A stretch of 64,000 bases of DNA from Ectopseudomonas guguanensis (GCF_900104265.1 NZ_FNJJ01000016.1:79288-143287), one strand, 5' to 3'; counted from the stretch's first letter, positions 1 through 7,916 are shown. The notes: generated from the sequence alone by a model not told the origin. Translations and numbers: made by a program.

Positions 1-235
1 CACGCAGGTCACGCTGCAGGCAAAGGCTGCGCTGACCATGGTTGTCGACCTTGAGCCAGAGGCGGCGAAAGCGCCAGCGCGCATCGCAATCGATCAGGTA
101 GTTGGCAACGATGCTGTTGCCCTTGATGACCTGCATGAGGTGGCTGGTGGCGTGAATGCCACTGGCATCCTGGCTCAGGCGCAGGGTTTCCACGCCGGGG
201 GTGTACCGCGGTTTCCATACCAGGGTCTGCTGCAT
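1..235 (-). CDS. putative glycolipid-binding domain protein (N-terminal part)
   Basis: The minus-strand frame from the ATG at 235 reads MQQTLVWKPRYTPGVETLRL and continues without a stop to the window edge, so only the first 78 or so residues are visible. The opening 'W+P...PG.E.LRL' followed by 'GI.A.S' and a pattern of short beta-strands resembles the putative glycolipid-binding family (PF06475/DUF1089, P. aeruginosa PA1994 type), a beta-barrel fold of unknown physiological role. A GGAG lies 8 nt before the ATG. The C-terminus is outside the window, so the family call rests on the N-terminal pattern only. Confidence 0.6.
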   Translation of the reverse strand, partial: MQQTLVWKPRYTPGVETLRLSQDASGIHATSHLMQVIKGNSIVANYLIDCDARWRFRRLWLKVDNHGQRSLCLQRDLR

Positions 236-400
236 CGAACGACTCCGTGTCGAGCGCGAAACAGGAGGGAAGGGCGGCATCTGCGCGCAGAACACGGTCC
301 CTCGTGTTCCATCAGTTGTTATGGCGCGCAGGATAAGGTGATTGCAATGTGATGTCTGTCAGCTTTTGCCGACAGTTGCGCAGGTTTTTGCGCTACAGCT

Positions 401-742
401 TCAGGCCTTGGGCGTAAGCGCCTGCCGCTCGAACTTCACGCCTTCCAGGCCATGGGCCATCAGCGCGCGGATATTGCCGTGGTCGCTGCCCTGCGGGGTG
501 GCCAGTACGCTGCGGTAGTGTTCGCCGAAGGCACGCAGCGCCTCGTCCCTGCTCAAGCCTTCCAGCAGTGCCAGAGCCAGGGTCTTGCAGGAACCCTCGT
601 TCTGCCCGGCGGCGTTTTCCACGTCGCCGTTACGAAAGGCGCTGGGCTGATAGTGGTAATGCTCGGCGACGAAGGCCAGGGTTTCACTGAAGGCGTAGTC
701 GTCCTGCTGCAGGCGACTACGCAGTTCGTTCAGAGCGGTCAT
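401..742 (-). CDS. HopJ type III effector-family protein
   Basis: The 113-residue product carries the family core FAEHYHYQPSAFRNGD-like segment (residues 25-41: VAEHYHYQPSAFRNGDV) followed by ENAAGQNEGSCKT, which defines the HopJ family (PF08888). The name comes from a P. syringae effector, but short soluble homologues like this one are widespread in non-pathogenic bacteria and nothing here suggests secretion: there is no signal peptide and no type III genes nearby. Its ATG overlaps the stop of the upstream DUF1244 gene (ATGA), so it is the distal gene of the folM-folE-folX transcript. Function unknown. Confidence 0.8.
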   Translation of the reverse strand: MTALNELRSRLQQDDYAFSETLAFVAEHYHYQPSAFRNGDVENAAGQNEGSCKTLALALLEGLSRDEALRAFGEHYRSVLATPQGSDHGNIRALMAHGLEGVKFERQALTPKA

Positions 743-1032
743 TCGGGCTTTCCTTTGGCGAATGCGGCTTTCTGCTCGGCCGAGGCTTCCTTCTGGTACT
801 TGGCCTTCCAGTCGGCATAGGGCATGCCGTACACGGTTTCGCGTGCCTGGTCGGCGCTGACGTCGACGCCGAGATCATCGGCGGCGGCCTTGTACCATTT
901 CGACAGGCAGTTGCGGCAGAAGCCGGCCAGGTTCATCAGGTCGATGTTCTGCACGTCGGGGCGAGTGCGCAGGTGCTGCACCAGGGCGCGAAAGGCTGCA
1001 GCTTCCAGTTCGAGACGTTCTTGCTCGGTCAT
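739..1032 (-). CDS. DUF1244 family protein
   Basis: 97 residues. I place the start at the ATG at 1032 (MTEQERLELEAAAFRALVQH), which has GGAGAG 6 nt upstream, rather than at the longer upstream frame. The segment DLMNLAGFCRNCLSKWY (Cys pair in CRNC) with YGM.YADWKAK is typical of DUF1244 (PF06844), a small helical family with no assigned reaction. It lies 75 nt downstream of folX and overlaps the HopJ-family gene by 4 nt, so it is probably co-transcribed with the pterin genes. Any link to pterin metabolism is inference from position only. Confidence 0.8.
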   Translation of the reverse strand: MTEQERLELEAAAFRALVQHLRTRPDVQNIDLMNLAGFCRNCLSKWYKAAADDLGVDVSADQARETVYGMPYADWKAKYQKEASAEQKAAFAKGKPE

Positions 1033-1107
1033 GGTGGGCTCTCCGGGGATGGTGGCGGCGATGATAAGAGCCTCGCCGGAGAGCGACAAGCTGTCAGGCG
1101 CTAGTCG

Positions 1108-1479
1108 TCAGCGATGACCGGCGAGGGTGATGGATACCGACTCGGCGAAACGCAGGGCATGCGGCTTGTCCACTTCGACTTCGGCGTAACGCACGGCCTG
1201 GTGCGTCATGACCAGGTCGAGAATCTCCTGGGTCAGACGTTCGAGCAGGGCGAAGCGGTTGCCTTCGACGTGGGCGATGATCGCCTTGGTGATGGTGCGG
1301 TAGTTGAGGGCGTGCTCGATGTCGTTGACCTGCACGGCGTCGACGGCCGGGTAGAGGATGGTCAGGTTGATCAGCACGTCCTGCTTGTTGTTGATCTCCT
1401 CTTCCTTGATGCCGATGTAGGTGCGCAGGCGCAGGTCCTTGACGCGGATGCGCGCCATCCCGGGTTCCAGTCGCGGCAT
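1108..1479 (-). CDS. folX: dihydroneopterin triphosphate 2'-epimerase
   Basis: The 123-residue protein contains LRLRTYIGIKEEEINNKQDV, close to E. coli FolX, and later NYRTITK...NRFALLERLTQEILD and YAEVEVDKPHALRFAESVS. FolX epimerises dihydroneopterin triphosphate to dihydromonapterin triphosphate, the branch that gives tetrahydromonapterin, the cofactor of phenylalanine hydroxylase in pseudomonads. The paralogue FolB is the classical aldolase; the IKEEEINN segment favours FolX. Its ATG overlaps the folE stop (TAATG), indicating translational coupling. Confidence 0.93.
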   Translation of the reverse strand: MPRLEPGMARIRVKDLRLRTYIGIKEEEINNKQDVLINLTILYPAVDAVQVNDIEHALNYRTITKAIIAHVEGNRFALLERLTQEILDLVMTHQAVRYAEVEVDKPHALRFAESVSITLAGHR

Positions 1480-2039
1480 TAGTTGGTCCGTCCGATCAGT
1501 TGCAGGAATTCATGGCGAGTGTTGCAGGACTCGCGGAACGCGCCAAGCATCACCGAGCTGCTCATCACCGAGTTCTGCTTCTCCACACCGCGCATCATCA
1601 TGCACATGTGCTTGGCCTCGATCACCACGGCGACGCCAGCGGCGTTGGTGACTCGCTGAATCGCATCGGCGATCTGCTTGGTGAGGTTTTCCTGGATCTG
1701 CAGACGACGCGCGTACATGTCGACGATGCGCGCCACCTTGGACAGCCCGAGCACCTTGCCGGTGGGGATGTAGGCCACGTGCGCCTTGCCGATGAAGGGC
1801 AGCAGGTGGTGCTCGCACAGCGAGTACAGCTCGATGTCCTTGACGATCACCATCTCGTCGTTGTCGGACTCGAACAGCGCGCCGTTGACGATCTCTTCCA
1901 GCGATTGCTGGTAACCATGGCAGAGGTACTGCATGGCCTTGGCCGCACGCTTGGGCGTGTCGAGCAGGCCCTCGCGCTCGGGGTTTTCACCGAGGCCGAC
2001 AAGAATCTCGCGGTATTGCTGGGAAAGAGGATGGCTCAT
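1479..2039 (-). CDS. folE: GTP cyclohydrolase I
   Basis: The 186-residue enzyme makes dihydroneopterin triphosphate from GTP. Zinc-site and active-site segments are intact: SLCEHHLLPFIGKAHVAYIP, GLSKVARIVDMYARRLQIQE and the MCMMMRGV segment that holds a zinc-ligand Cys. It is sandwiched between folM and folX, which marks it as the copy dedicated to monapterin rather than the general folate enzyme. In P. putida I recall folE being among genes induced by light through a class II LitR regulator and a short LOV protein; both types of regulator are encoded 2-4 kb away here. Confidence 0.96.
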   Translation of the reverse strand: MSHPLSQQYREILVGLGENPEREGLLDTPKRAAKAMQYLCHGYQQSLEEIVNGALFESDNDEMVIVKDIELYSLCEHHLLPFIGKAHVAYIPTGKVLGLSKVARIVDMYARRLQIQENLTKQIADAIQRVTNAAGVAVVIEAKHMCMMMRGVEKQNSVMSSSVMLGAFRESCNTRHEFLQLIGRTN

Positions 2040-2061
2040 GGCAGTGTCCTGGGCAGCCGCC

Positions 2062-2772
2062 TCACTTGAGGTGGCGGCCGCCGTTGAGGGTAAGGGTGGT
2101 TCCGGTTACGTAGGGGTTGTCCAGCAGGTAGCGCAAACTCTGGTAGAAGGCCTGCGGCCCGGGTTCGATGCCCAGCGCCGACTTGGCCAGGGTCCTGCTC
2201 CTGTAAGCGGCGTCGTCGTCCGCGTTGAACATCAGCAGTGCCGGCGCGATGCCATTGACCTTGATACGCGGTGCCAGGCGGGCGGCGAAGGAAAGCGTCA
2301 GGCTTTCCAGCCCGGCCTTGCTGGCGCAGTAGGCCGGACGATTGGCGCTGCCCTTGCGCACCACGTCGTCGCTGACGTGGACGATGTCCGCCTGCTCCGA
2401 CTGCAGCAGCAGGTCGCTGCAATGCAGGTTGATCAGGTAGGGCGCGAGCATGTGCACGTTGAATAGCTGGCGGAAGGCTTCGGCCTCTTCGCCCGGGGTT
2501 TCGGCCAGCCACTGCGAGGCGTTGTGCACGATCGCGCGCAGGCCGCTGCAGTGCGCCTTGAGCCGGTCGATGAAGGCCAGGATGCCGGCCTCGTCGCTGA
2601 AGTCTGCCTGCAAGGCGATGGCGCCGCGTTCACGCAGTCGCACGATGCTGTCGCGCTCCTGGCGATAGCTGACGATCACCGACTGGCCTTCGTCGAGCAG
2701 GCGCTCGGCGCAGTACAGGCCGACTCTCTGGCCGGCACCGGTGATCAGGATGGGAAAGCTGGCAGCGCTCAT
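2062..2772 (-). CDS. folM: dihydromonapterin reductase, SDR family
   Basis: The 236-residue short-chain dehydrogenase begins MSAASFPILITGAGQRVGLY with the Rossmann TGAGQRVG loop. YCASKAGLE supplies the catalytic Tyr-Lys pair and NGIAPALL is the usual strand. FolM reduces dihydromonapterin to tetrahydromonapterin. It is the first gene of folM-folE-folX-DUF1244-HopJ; the folE ATG follows after 22 nt. The AT-rich region upstream contains repeated TGTAC boxes (separate entry) that may control the operon. Confidence 0.9.
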   Translation of the reverse strand: MSAASFPILITGAGQRVGLYCAERLLDEGQSVIVSYRQERDSIVRLRERGAIALQADFSDEAGILAFIDRLKAHCSGLRAIVHNASQWLAETPGEEAEAFRQLFNVHMLAPYLINLHCSDLLLQSEQADIVHVSDDVVRKGSANRPAYCASKAGLESLTLSFAARLAPRIKVNGIAPALLMFNADDDAAYRSRTLAKSALGIEPGPQAFYQSLRYLLDNPYVTGTTLTLNGGRHLK

Positions 2773-2783
2773 GTGCGACTCGT

Positions 2784-3040
2784 GCGAAGGAAATGAAGGC
2801 CTGGCTCATACCGCCTCGGGATACCTGACCAGTGGCAGGCGGTACTCACCAGACCGAGGATAAAGCTATACCAGAGTGGCAGGTTGTACAACCCTGTGCA
2901 TCATATGGTTTTGCTATCAGGTCGCTCAAATTTGCCTATTTTACTGACTTGTAAGGGTTTTTCGGCTATTTGGGATGGCGGTATTTTTTGTACTTTTCCT
3001 GTACGTATGGCTATTTTTGTACAGGTTGAGGCTCGTGCAA
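2784..3040 (-). promoter_or_regulatory. folM operon promoter region with repeated TGTAC boxes
   Basis: The gene-free stretch 2773-3093 is strikingly AT-rich between 2884 and 3040 compared with its surroundings. It holds a perfect 12-bp palindrome GGTTGTACAACC (2882-2893) and three further TGTAC motifs at 2989-2993, 3000-3004 and 3018-3022, two preceded by runs of T. On the minus strand the palindrome supplies a TTGTAC -35-like element with TATAGC 15 nt downstream, pointing at folM. Repeated half sites around a promoter suit a MerR-type regulator such as the LitR-like protein encoded at 4266-5255; that pairing is inference. Confidence 0.5.
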
Positions 3041-3042
3041 CG

Positions 3043-3067
3043 AAAACGGCCAGCGTGAGGCTGGCCG
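3043..3067 (-). terminator. intrinsic terminator after the ABM-domain gene
   Basis: An 8-bp perfect stem, CGGCCAGC (3047-3054) with GCTGGCCG (3060-3067), is followed on the minus strand by TTTTCG. It lies 27 nt beyond the stop of the ABM-domain gene and before the folM promoter region. Confidence 0.7.
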
Positions 3068-3093
3068 ATGCTTGGGACGGGAGGAGGCGGCTT

Positions 3094-3660
3094 TCAGGAT
3101 TTGCCGATGCCAGCGGCTCGTCTGCCCAGACGCTGCGGGTAATGACCCTGCAGCCAGGGTTCGAGCAGGCGGGTCGACAAGGGAATGAACAGGTAGGTCA
3201 TCAGCGGCGTCAGGGCGAGCGTGGACAGCAGCACGCGGGTGATCAGCGACAGGTCGGCCAGCCAGGGACCCAGCAGCAGGTTGAAGGCCAGGGAAACGGG
3301 AAAGAACGCCAGCCAGATCGCCACGCTCTGCTTCCAGCGCGGTGGCTGACGGTGGGCGCTGCCGAACCAGGCGTCGAGTCCCACTGCGCGCTTTTCCTGG
3401 GGTTGGGCGAAGAGTCCTGCGCCGCGCTGCAGCCAGGCCTGGCGTGAAGCGGAATGCTCCCAGGAGGCCATGGTCTGCTCGTCGCTGAAACGGAACACGA
3501 TCTGGAACTCGTCGTCGCCGGCAGGCGGGGCCAGGACGCCTGAGCCGAGATAGCCAGGGAAGTCGGTAGCCAGGTGTTCGCCTTCACGCAGCCAGGCGAT
3601 GAAGTCGTGATAACGGCCATCGGCGACGCGGCGCGCCACCATCAGGGTAACGGGGGACAT
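3094..3660 (-). CDS. antibiotic biosynthesis monooxygenase-domain membrane protein
   Basis: 188 residues. Residues 1-95 form an ABM-type ferredoxin-like domain (VTLMVARRV.DGRYHDFIAWL, FPGYLG, EFQIVFRF.DEQTMASWEHS). The C-terminal half has two hydrophobic segments near 112-132 and 140-165, so it is probably anchored in the inner membrane. Proteins of this layout are common in Pseudomonas without a defined substrate. A GAGGAG precedes the ATG. It is 113 nt downstream of the DCC gene on the same strand and ends in its own terminator. Confidence 0.75.
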   Translation of the reverse strand: MSPVTLMVARRVADGRYHDFIAWLREGEHLATDFPGYLGSGVLAPPAGDDEFQIVFRFSDEQTMASWEHSASRQAWLQRGAGLFAQPQEKRAVGLDAWFGSAHRQPPRWKQSVAIWLAFFPVSLAFNLLLGPWLADLSLITRVLLSTLALTPLMTYLFIPLSTRLLEPWLQGHYPQRLGRRAAGIGKS

Positions 3661-3773
3661 TGTGTATCTCCTCGAAAGTTGCCGTCAGCCGGGGTGTGGC
3701 CAATGGCGCGATCGAACACGGGGTGCCGTGTTCGATGAAGAAGGCAGCAAGGATTATTCCCGTTTTGCGAAAT

Positions 3774-4211
3774 TTAGCCAGCCCCGCCTGATGGCGGGCG
3801 CTGGCTCGAGCAACTGGCGCCGTTGCGGCAGCGCGCCGCACCGTCGGGGTGCGGAAGATGTGCCAAATGAGGGCGCAGGCGGCAGAACAGCCGATAGCCC
3901 CATTCCAGCAACGGACGCAGCGGCCGCCAGCGCAGTGGCGCGACCCAGCGCCCGAGACCTGCGGCCTGCCAGCTCCAGAGGCTGGCATCGAGGCCCAGTA
4001 GCCATTCGCCGTTGGCCCAGCGTGCGTGCAGACGAGCCTGCATCTCGACCAGGGACAGCCCCAGCGGTGCCGGGTCGAAGTCCTCGGCGGAGATATCGAC
4101 GAACAGCAGGCGCTGCGGCGTTGCGTGACGGCGCAGCAGGCGTATTTCGCGGGCGCAGAGTGGGCAGTCGCCATCGAAATAGAGGGTCAGTGGCCAGGAA
4201 TAGTTGTGCAT
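3774..4211 (-). CDS. DCC-family thiol-disulfide oxidoreductase-like protein (DUF393)
   Basis: 145 residues from the ATG at 4211 (MHNYSWPLTLYFDGDCPLCA). The FDGDCPLC motif near residues 12-19 is the DxDCxxC signature of the DCC/DUF393 family (PF04134), predicted thioredoxin-like redox proteins, and the following HATPQRLLFVDIS fits. It is divergent from the LitR-type regulator with only 54 bp between the starts, so both promoters share that gap. The gap holds TTGTATA (4221-4227), TTGCACAA (4232-4239) and a direct repeat AGCTTGCC at 4213-4220 and 4244-4251. A long upstream extension of this frame is a shadow of the regulator gene. Confidence 0.8.
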   Translation of the reverse strand: MHNYSWPLTLYFDGDCPLCAREIRLLRRHATPQRLLFVDISAEDFDPAPLGLSLVEMQARLHARWANGEWLLGLDASLWSWQAAGLGRWVAPLRWRPLRPLLEWGYRLFCRLRPHLAHLPHPDGAARCRNGASCSSQRPPSGGAG

Positions 4212-4265
4212 CAGCTTGCCTTGTATAGTTTTTGCACAATGTAAGCTTGCCAATGCTGGGTTACA

Positions 4266-5255
4266 ATGCCTCCTAAATTCGTTGCCGTGATGCCCGCCGC
4301 CATGCCCGAACTCGCCTCCGTCACATCGCTCGCGTCCAGCGCCCTGAAGCAGGAAGAGCTGTTCCCCATCCGCGAGGTTTCCCGTCTTACCGGTGTCAAC
4401 CCGGTGACCCTGCGTGCCTGGGAGCGGCGTTACGGCCTGATCCAGCCAACACGAACCGACAGTGGTCACCGTCTCTATTCGCAGGCCGACATCGATGCGG
4501 TACGCAGTATCCTGGCCTGGATCGAGCGTGGCGTGGCGGTGAGCAAGGTCGGCTCGATTCTGGCCAAGAGCACCAGCAGCCGTAGTGTCGCCGCGCCGGC
4601 CTATGACGAGGTCAGCACCGATGACTGGAGTCAGTGGCAGGATCAGGTGCGCAACGCGCTGCAGAACTTCGACGAGCCGCGCCTGGAGCGTCTCTACGGG
4701 CAGATATTTTCCTGCTACCCGTTGCCCGTGGTGTTTCAGGACATCTTCATGCCGGTCTGGCAGGAGCTGCTGTTGCGTCAGGACGAAGTGGGCCAGCGTG
4801 GCCAGTGGCTGATGCTCGACGGCTTTTTGCGTGGGCGCTGCCGCCAGCGCTTGCAGGTGAGGCGCGGCGAGACGTGCGACCGCGTGCTGGTGGTGGCGCT
4901 GCCGAGCCACTGCCGGGAGCTCGAATTGCTGGCTGGCGCACTGCTGCTGCATAACCAGGACATCGATATCACGGTGATGGGGCCGGGTGTGCCAATCGGC
5001 GATCTGGCCCTGATCTGCGAGCGCATGCGTCCGCAGGCGCTGATCGTCTTCAGCAATCAGCCGCCGGGCGCGGAGTTCCCGCAGCAACTGGTGCGTCTGG
5101 CGCTTGGCCTGGAATGCCCGGTGGCGTTGGCCGGTGATAGTGCCGATCTGGCGGAGGAGAGCCTGGCGGGTTCAGCCATCGCCTGTCTGGGTAACGAGGG
5201 GCGTCTGATGCAGCGGCGCCTGAAGCAGTTCCTGGCCGGCCACCTCGATACCTGA
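4266..5255 (+). CDS. MerR-family regulator of the LitR/CarH type lacking the B12 motif (class II LitR-like)
   Basis: 329 residues. Residues 33-102 are a MerR winged helix (FPIREVSRLTGVNPVTLRAW, ERRYGLIQPTRT, GHRLYSQADID). The rest aligns in layout with the cobalamin-binding half of CarH/LitR, including a Rossmann-like part (RVLVVALPSHCRELELLAGALLL). The usual cobalt-ligand ExHxxG/DxHxxG motif is absent (here SHCREL), as in class II LitR proteins. From memory, such proteins (PplR in P. putida) control light-induced genes together with a short LOV protein, and one lies 1.1 kb downstream here. The start is uncertain: ATG codons at 4266, 4290 and 4302 all lack a good ribosome site. Confidence 0.85.
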   Translation: MPPKFVAVMPAAMPELASVTSLASSALKQEELFPIREVSRLTGVNPVTLRAWERRYGLIQPTRTDSGHRLYSQADIDAVRSILAWIERGVAVSKVGSILAKSTSSRSVAAPAYDEVSTDDWSQWQDQVRNALQNFDEPRLERLYGQIFSCYPLPVVFQDIFMPVWQELLLRQDEVGQRGQWLMLDGFLRGRCRQRLQVRRGETCDRVLVVALPSHCRELELLAGALLLHNQDIDITVMGPGVPIGDLALICERMRPQALIVFSNQPPGAEFPQQLVRLALGLECPVALAGDSADLAEESLAGSAIACLGNEGRLMQRRLKQFLAGHLDT

Positions 5256-5273
5256 GGCAGCCTGTACGCAGGC

Positions 5274-5882
5274 TCAGCCGACGCTTGCGGTCTGCAGCTG
5301 CTGCTCGCTGTGCTGTTCGAACAGATACTGGCGCAGGGTTTGCTCGTCTTCGGCATGCAGCGTTCGCAGGCTGTAGGCATAACGCGTCTTGCTGACGCGC
5401 CTGACCAGTTGCGCGCGCAGCTGCACGCGGCGCTCCCGCGGCAGGAGCAGTTGCAGCAGCTGGTCCTTGGCCGGCATGCCGGTCTCGGCATATTCCACCA
5501 GCATCCCGTTGTTGGACAGCTCCAGTGCCAGCAGGCCGCTCGGGCGTTCGCCGCTGTCCAGCAGCGTCAGCGCGGCAGGCAGGACAAGCCGCCACGGCCG
5601 TTCGTTGACCCCCTGCTCGAAGATCAATGGTGCGCCCAGCTCCAGGCGTGACTGGCTCTGCTCGTCCTGAATCAGCTGCAGGGGGAAGCTCAGGTGCTGG
5701 TTGTCGCTGTGAGTGTCCAGGCTCAGCTGTTCTTCCTCGCCCAGTCGGCTCAACAGCTCACTGAGCCTTTCGCCCAGGGTCAGTTGCGGCGCGGCGCTCG
5801 GGCGCCGCGTCTGCGGGGGTTTGGAAATGATCTTCTGGATGAAGTCCAGCTCGTCCTGAGTCAGCAGCGGGTCGCTTTGCAT
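5274..5882 (-). CDS. PilZ-like domain protein, degenerate c-di-GMP motifs
   Basis: About 202 residues from the ATG at 5882; a TTG at 5906 would add eight. The N-terminal part is polar and helical (LTQDELDFIQKIISKPP). The C-terminal part from about residue 105 looks like a PilZ beta-barrel (RPWRLVLPAALTLLD, LLALELSNNGMLVEYAETG, RVQLRAQLVRRV). The canonical [D/N]xSxxG reads ELSNNG and there is no clear RxxxR, so c-di-GMP binding is doubtful. It follows the LOV gene by 55 nt on the same strand and is probably co-transcribed. It is convergent with the LitR-like gene. Confidence 0.6.
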   Translation of the reverse strand: MQSDPLLTQDELDFIQKIISKPPQTRRPSAAPQLTLGERLSELLSRLGEEEQLSLDTHSDNQHLSFPLQLIQDEQSQSRLELGAPLIFEQGVNERPWRLVLPAALTLLDSGERPSGLLALELSNNGMLVEYAETGMPAKDQLLQLLLPRERRVQLRAQLVRRVSKTRYAYSLRTLHAEDEQTLRQYLFEQHSEQQLQTASVG

Positions 5883-5937
5883 GGGCTTGATACTGCATGG
5901 GGTCAAACCCTTCTGACTGCGCAGCCCGAAGATAGTT

Positions 5938-6393
5938 TTATCCGTTCGTCTGCTTCAGACGCGCCAGTTCCGCCTTCAGCTCGGCGACTTCGATCTCCAG
6001 TTCACGGACGCGCTGCTTGGCTTCGACCTGTTCGGTCACGTCCTTCTGAATGCCGATGTAGTAGGTCAACTGATCGCTCTCGTTGAGCACCGGCGTGATC
6101 GACAGCTCGTTCCAGAAGGCGCTGCCATCCTTGCGGTAGTTGCGGATGATCTGCCGGCAGGGCTTGTTGGCCTTGACCGCATCGCGAATGGCCTGCAGAC
6201 CGATCTGCGCACGGTCACCTGCCTGCAGGAAGCGGCAGTCCTGATAGAGGATGTCGTCACAGGGGTAGCCGGTCAGGCGCTCGAATGCCGCGTTGGCGTA
6301 GATCAGGATGTTGTCTTCGCCCTCCTGCTCGGCCACCACGATTCCGTCGTTGGAGGCGTCGACTACCAGTTGCAGCAGCTTGGCATTGATCAT
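5938..6393 (-). CDS. short LOV blue-light photoreceptor
   Basis: 151 residues. A PAS/LOV core (residues 8-125) is followed by a charged coiled-coil tail (VEAKQRVRELEIEVAELKAE). The flavin adduct motif QDCRFLQAGDR places the reactive cysteine at residue 53, the same number as in P. putida PpSB1-LOV. The segments VDASNDGIVVAE, YANAAFERLTGY, NYRKDGSAFWNELSITPV and YYIGIQKDV closely follow that protein as I recall it. There is no output domain, so signalling must go through a partner. It is divergent from the flavodoxin gene (102 bp gap) and probably co-transcribed with the PilZ-like gene. Confidence 0.93.
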   Translation of the reverse strand: MINAKLLQLVVDASNDGIVVAEQEGEDNILIYANAAFERLTGYPCDDILYQDCRFLQAGDRAQIGLQAIRDAVKANKPCRQIIRNYRKDGSAFWNELSITPVLNESDQLTYYIGIQKDVTEQVEAKQRVRELEIEVAELKAELARLKQTNG

Positions 6394-6495
6394 GGATGCG
6401 ATTCCGCGAGAGTTGTGGGCTGCATTCTAAAACATCGGGTCGGGCTGTCCACTTGCGGCATAATGTGCGGCGTTTTTCCTGTATCCGGAGTTGTC

Positions 6496-6945
6496 ATGAA
6501 AGTCGCCATTGTCTCGGGGTCGGTCTACGGTACGGCCGAAGAAGTCGCACGTCACGCCGAGCGTCAGCTCAAGGTCGCCGGGCTGGAGGCCTGGTACAAG
6601 GCGCACGTCAGTCTCGATGAGTTGCTGGCTTTCGCGCCGGACGCCTTGCTCGCCGTGACCGCGACCACCGGCATGGGCGAGCTGCCGGACAATCTGCTGC
6701 CGCTGTACAGCGAACTCCGTGACCGCCTGCCGGCCTGGAGCGGCAAGCCGGCCGCAGTGCTGGCGCTGGGCGACTCCAGTTACGACAGCTTCTGCGGTGG
6801 CGGCAAGCTGATCCGCGAGCTCTATGCTGAACTGGGCCTGCGCGAGGTGATGGAGATGCTGCGCCTGGACTCCAGCGAAACCGTCACCCCCGAAACCGAC
6901 GCCGAGCCCTGGCTTGAGGCCTTCGCCGCGGCGCTGAAGGGCTGA
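6496..6945 (+). CDS. small flavodoxin (MioC-like)
   Basis: 149 residues starting MKVAIVSGSVYGTAEEVA, the phosphate-binding loop of FMN flavodoxins. TATTGMGELPDNLLPLYSEL and ALGDSSYDSFCGGGKLI cover the two isoalloxazine-contact loops. It is short-chain, close in size to E. coli MioC (147). The physiological redox partner is not evident. The ATG at 6496 is preceded by CGGAG, and a CATAAT -10-like hexamer lies at 6459-6464 in the gap shared with the LOV gene. Confidence 0.85.
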   Translation: MKVAIVSGSVYGTAEEVARHAERQLKVAGLEAWYKAHVSLDELLAFAPDALLAVTATTGMGELPDNLLPLYSELRDRLPAWSGKPAAVLALGDSSYDSFCGGGKLIRELYAELGLREVMEMLRLDSSETVTPETDAEPWLEAFAAALKG

Positions 6946-7139
6946 CCTGCGCGGTCGCGACTGCCTGGCGTCTGTGTCGAATGGTGGATAAGGGCGGCGT
7001 ATAGGCCCTTGTCGCACCCTGGCGCAGCCGCGGCGTGACCCGCAAAGCCATCAAGATGGCTGCCAGGGCAACTACCACCACGCAGGCGCATGGCTAGACT
7101 GCGGACACCACCGATCAACAAGAACATTGAGGTGTCGCC

Positions 7140-7916
7140 GTGAATGCTCCGCTGCAACTTCCTGCCGTGAAAAATCAAGTGTCCGAAGCCGAATGGCGCA
7201 CGCGCGTCGATCTCGCCGCCTGCTATCGCCTGATCGCACTCTACGGTTGGGACGACCTGATCTTCACCCATATTTCCGCCAAGGTGCCGGGGACCGAAGA
7301 TTTCCTCATCAACCCCTATGGCCTGATGTTCCACGAAATCACGGCGTCCAGCCTGGTCAAGGTCGATCTGGCCGGCAGCAAGCTGATGGACAGCCCGTTC
7401 GACATCAACCCGGCCGGCTACACCATCCACAGCGCGGTGCACGAGGTGCGCCCCGACGTCGGTTGCGTGCTGCACATCCACACCCCGGCCGGCATCGCCG
7501 TGTCGGCGCAGAAGCAGGGGCTGCTGCCGCTGTCGCAACAGTCGCTGTTCGTCCTTGCCAGCCTGGCCTACCACGGCTACGAAGGGGTGGCGCTGAACCA
7601 TGACGAGAAGGCGCGGCTGCAGGCGGACCTGGGCGACAAGAACTTCATGATCCTGCCCAACCACGGCCTGCTCACGGCGTTCGGCAGTATCGCCGACGCT
7701 TTTCTCGGCATGTTCATCCTGCAGCGTGCCTGCGAGATTCAGGTCATGGCGCAGAGTGGCGGCGGCGAACTGATCCATATTCCGCAGCAGATTCTCGACG
7801 GCGCTCGGGCCATGGTCGCCGGGGTGATGAAGACGCCGCAGGGCATGGGCGGCTCGCTGCCCTGGCCGGCGCTGCTGCGCAAGCTGGACCAGCAGATGCC
7901 GGGTTACGACCAGTGA
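7140..7916 (+). CDS. class II aldolase/adducin family protein
   Basis: 258 residues from a GTG start with GAGG 8 nt upstream. The class II aldolase core is clear: WDDLIFTHISAKVPG, FLINPYGLMFHEI, the metal-ligand HEV...LHIHTPAG region and ILPNHGLLTAFGSIADAFLG. Zinc-type ligands (His in HIHT and NHG) are present. Class II family members without a named neighbour pathway cannot be assigned to one sugar phosphate; many act on 3-hydroxy acids or are non-enzymatic. It overlaps the downstream hydrolase gene by 4 nt, suggesting a joint pathway. Confidence 0.85.
   Translation: MNAPLQLPAVKNQVSEAEWRTRVDLAACYRLIALYGWDDLIFTHISAKVPGTEDFLINPYGLMFHEITASSLVKVDLAGSKLMDSPFDINPAGYTIHSAVHEVRPDVGCVLHIHTPAGIAVSAQKQGLLPLSQQSLFVLASLAYHGYEGVALNHDEKARLQADLGDKNFMILPNHGLLTAFGSIADAFLGMFILQRACEIQVMAQSGGGELIHIPQQILDGARAMVAGVMKTPQGMGGSLPWPALLRKLDQQMPGYDQ

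Noticed and set aside
401..742. HopJ gene as evidence for a type III secretion system
   Set aside because: Family name only; no secretion signal, chaperone or hrp genes around it.
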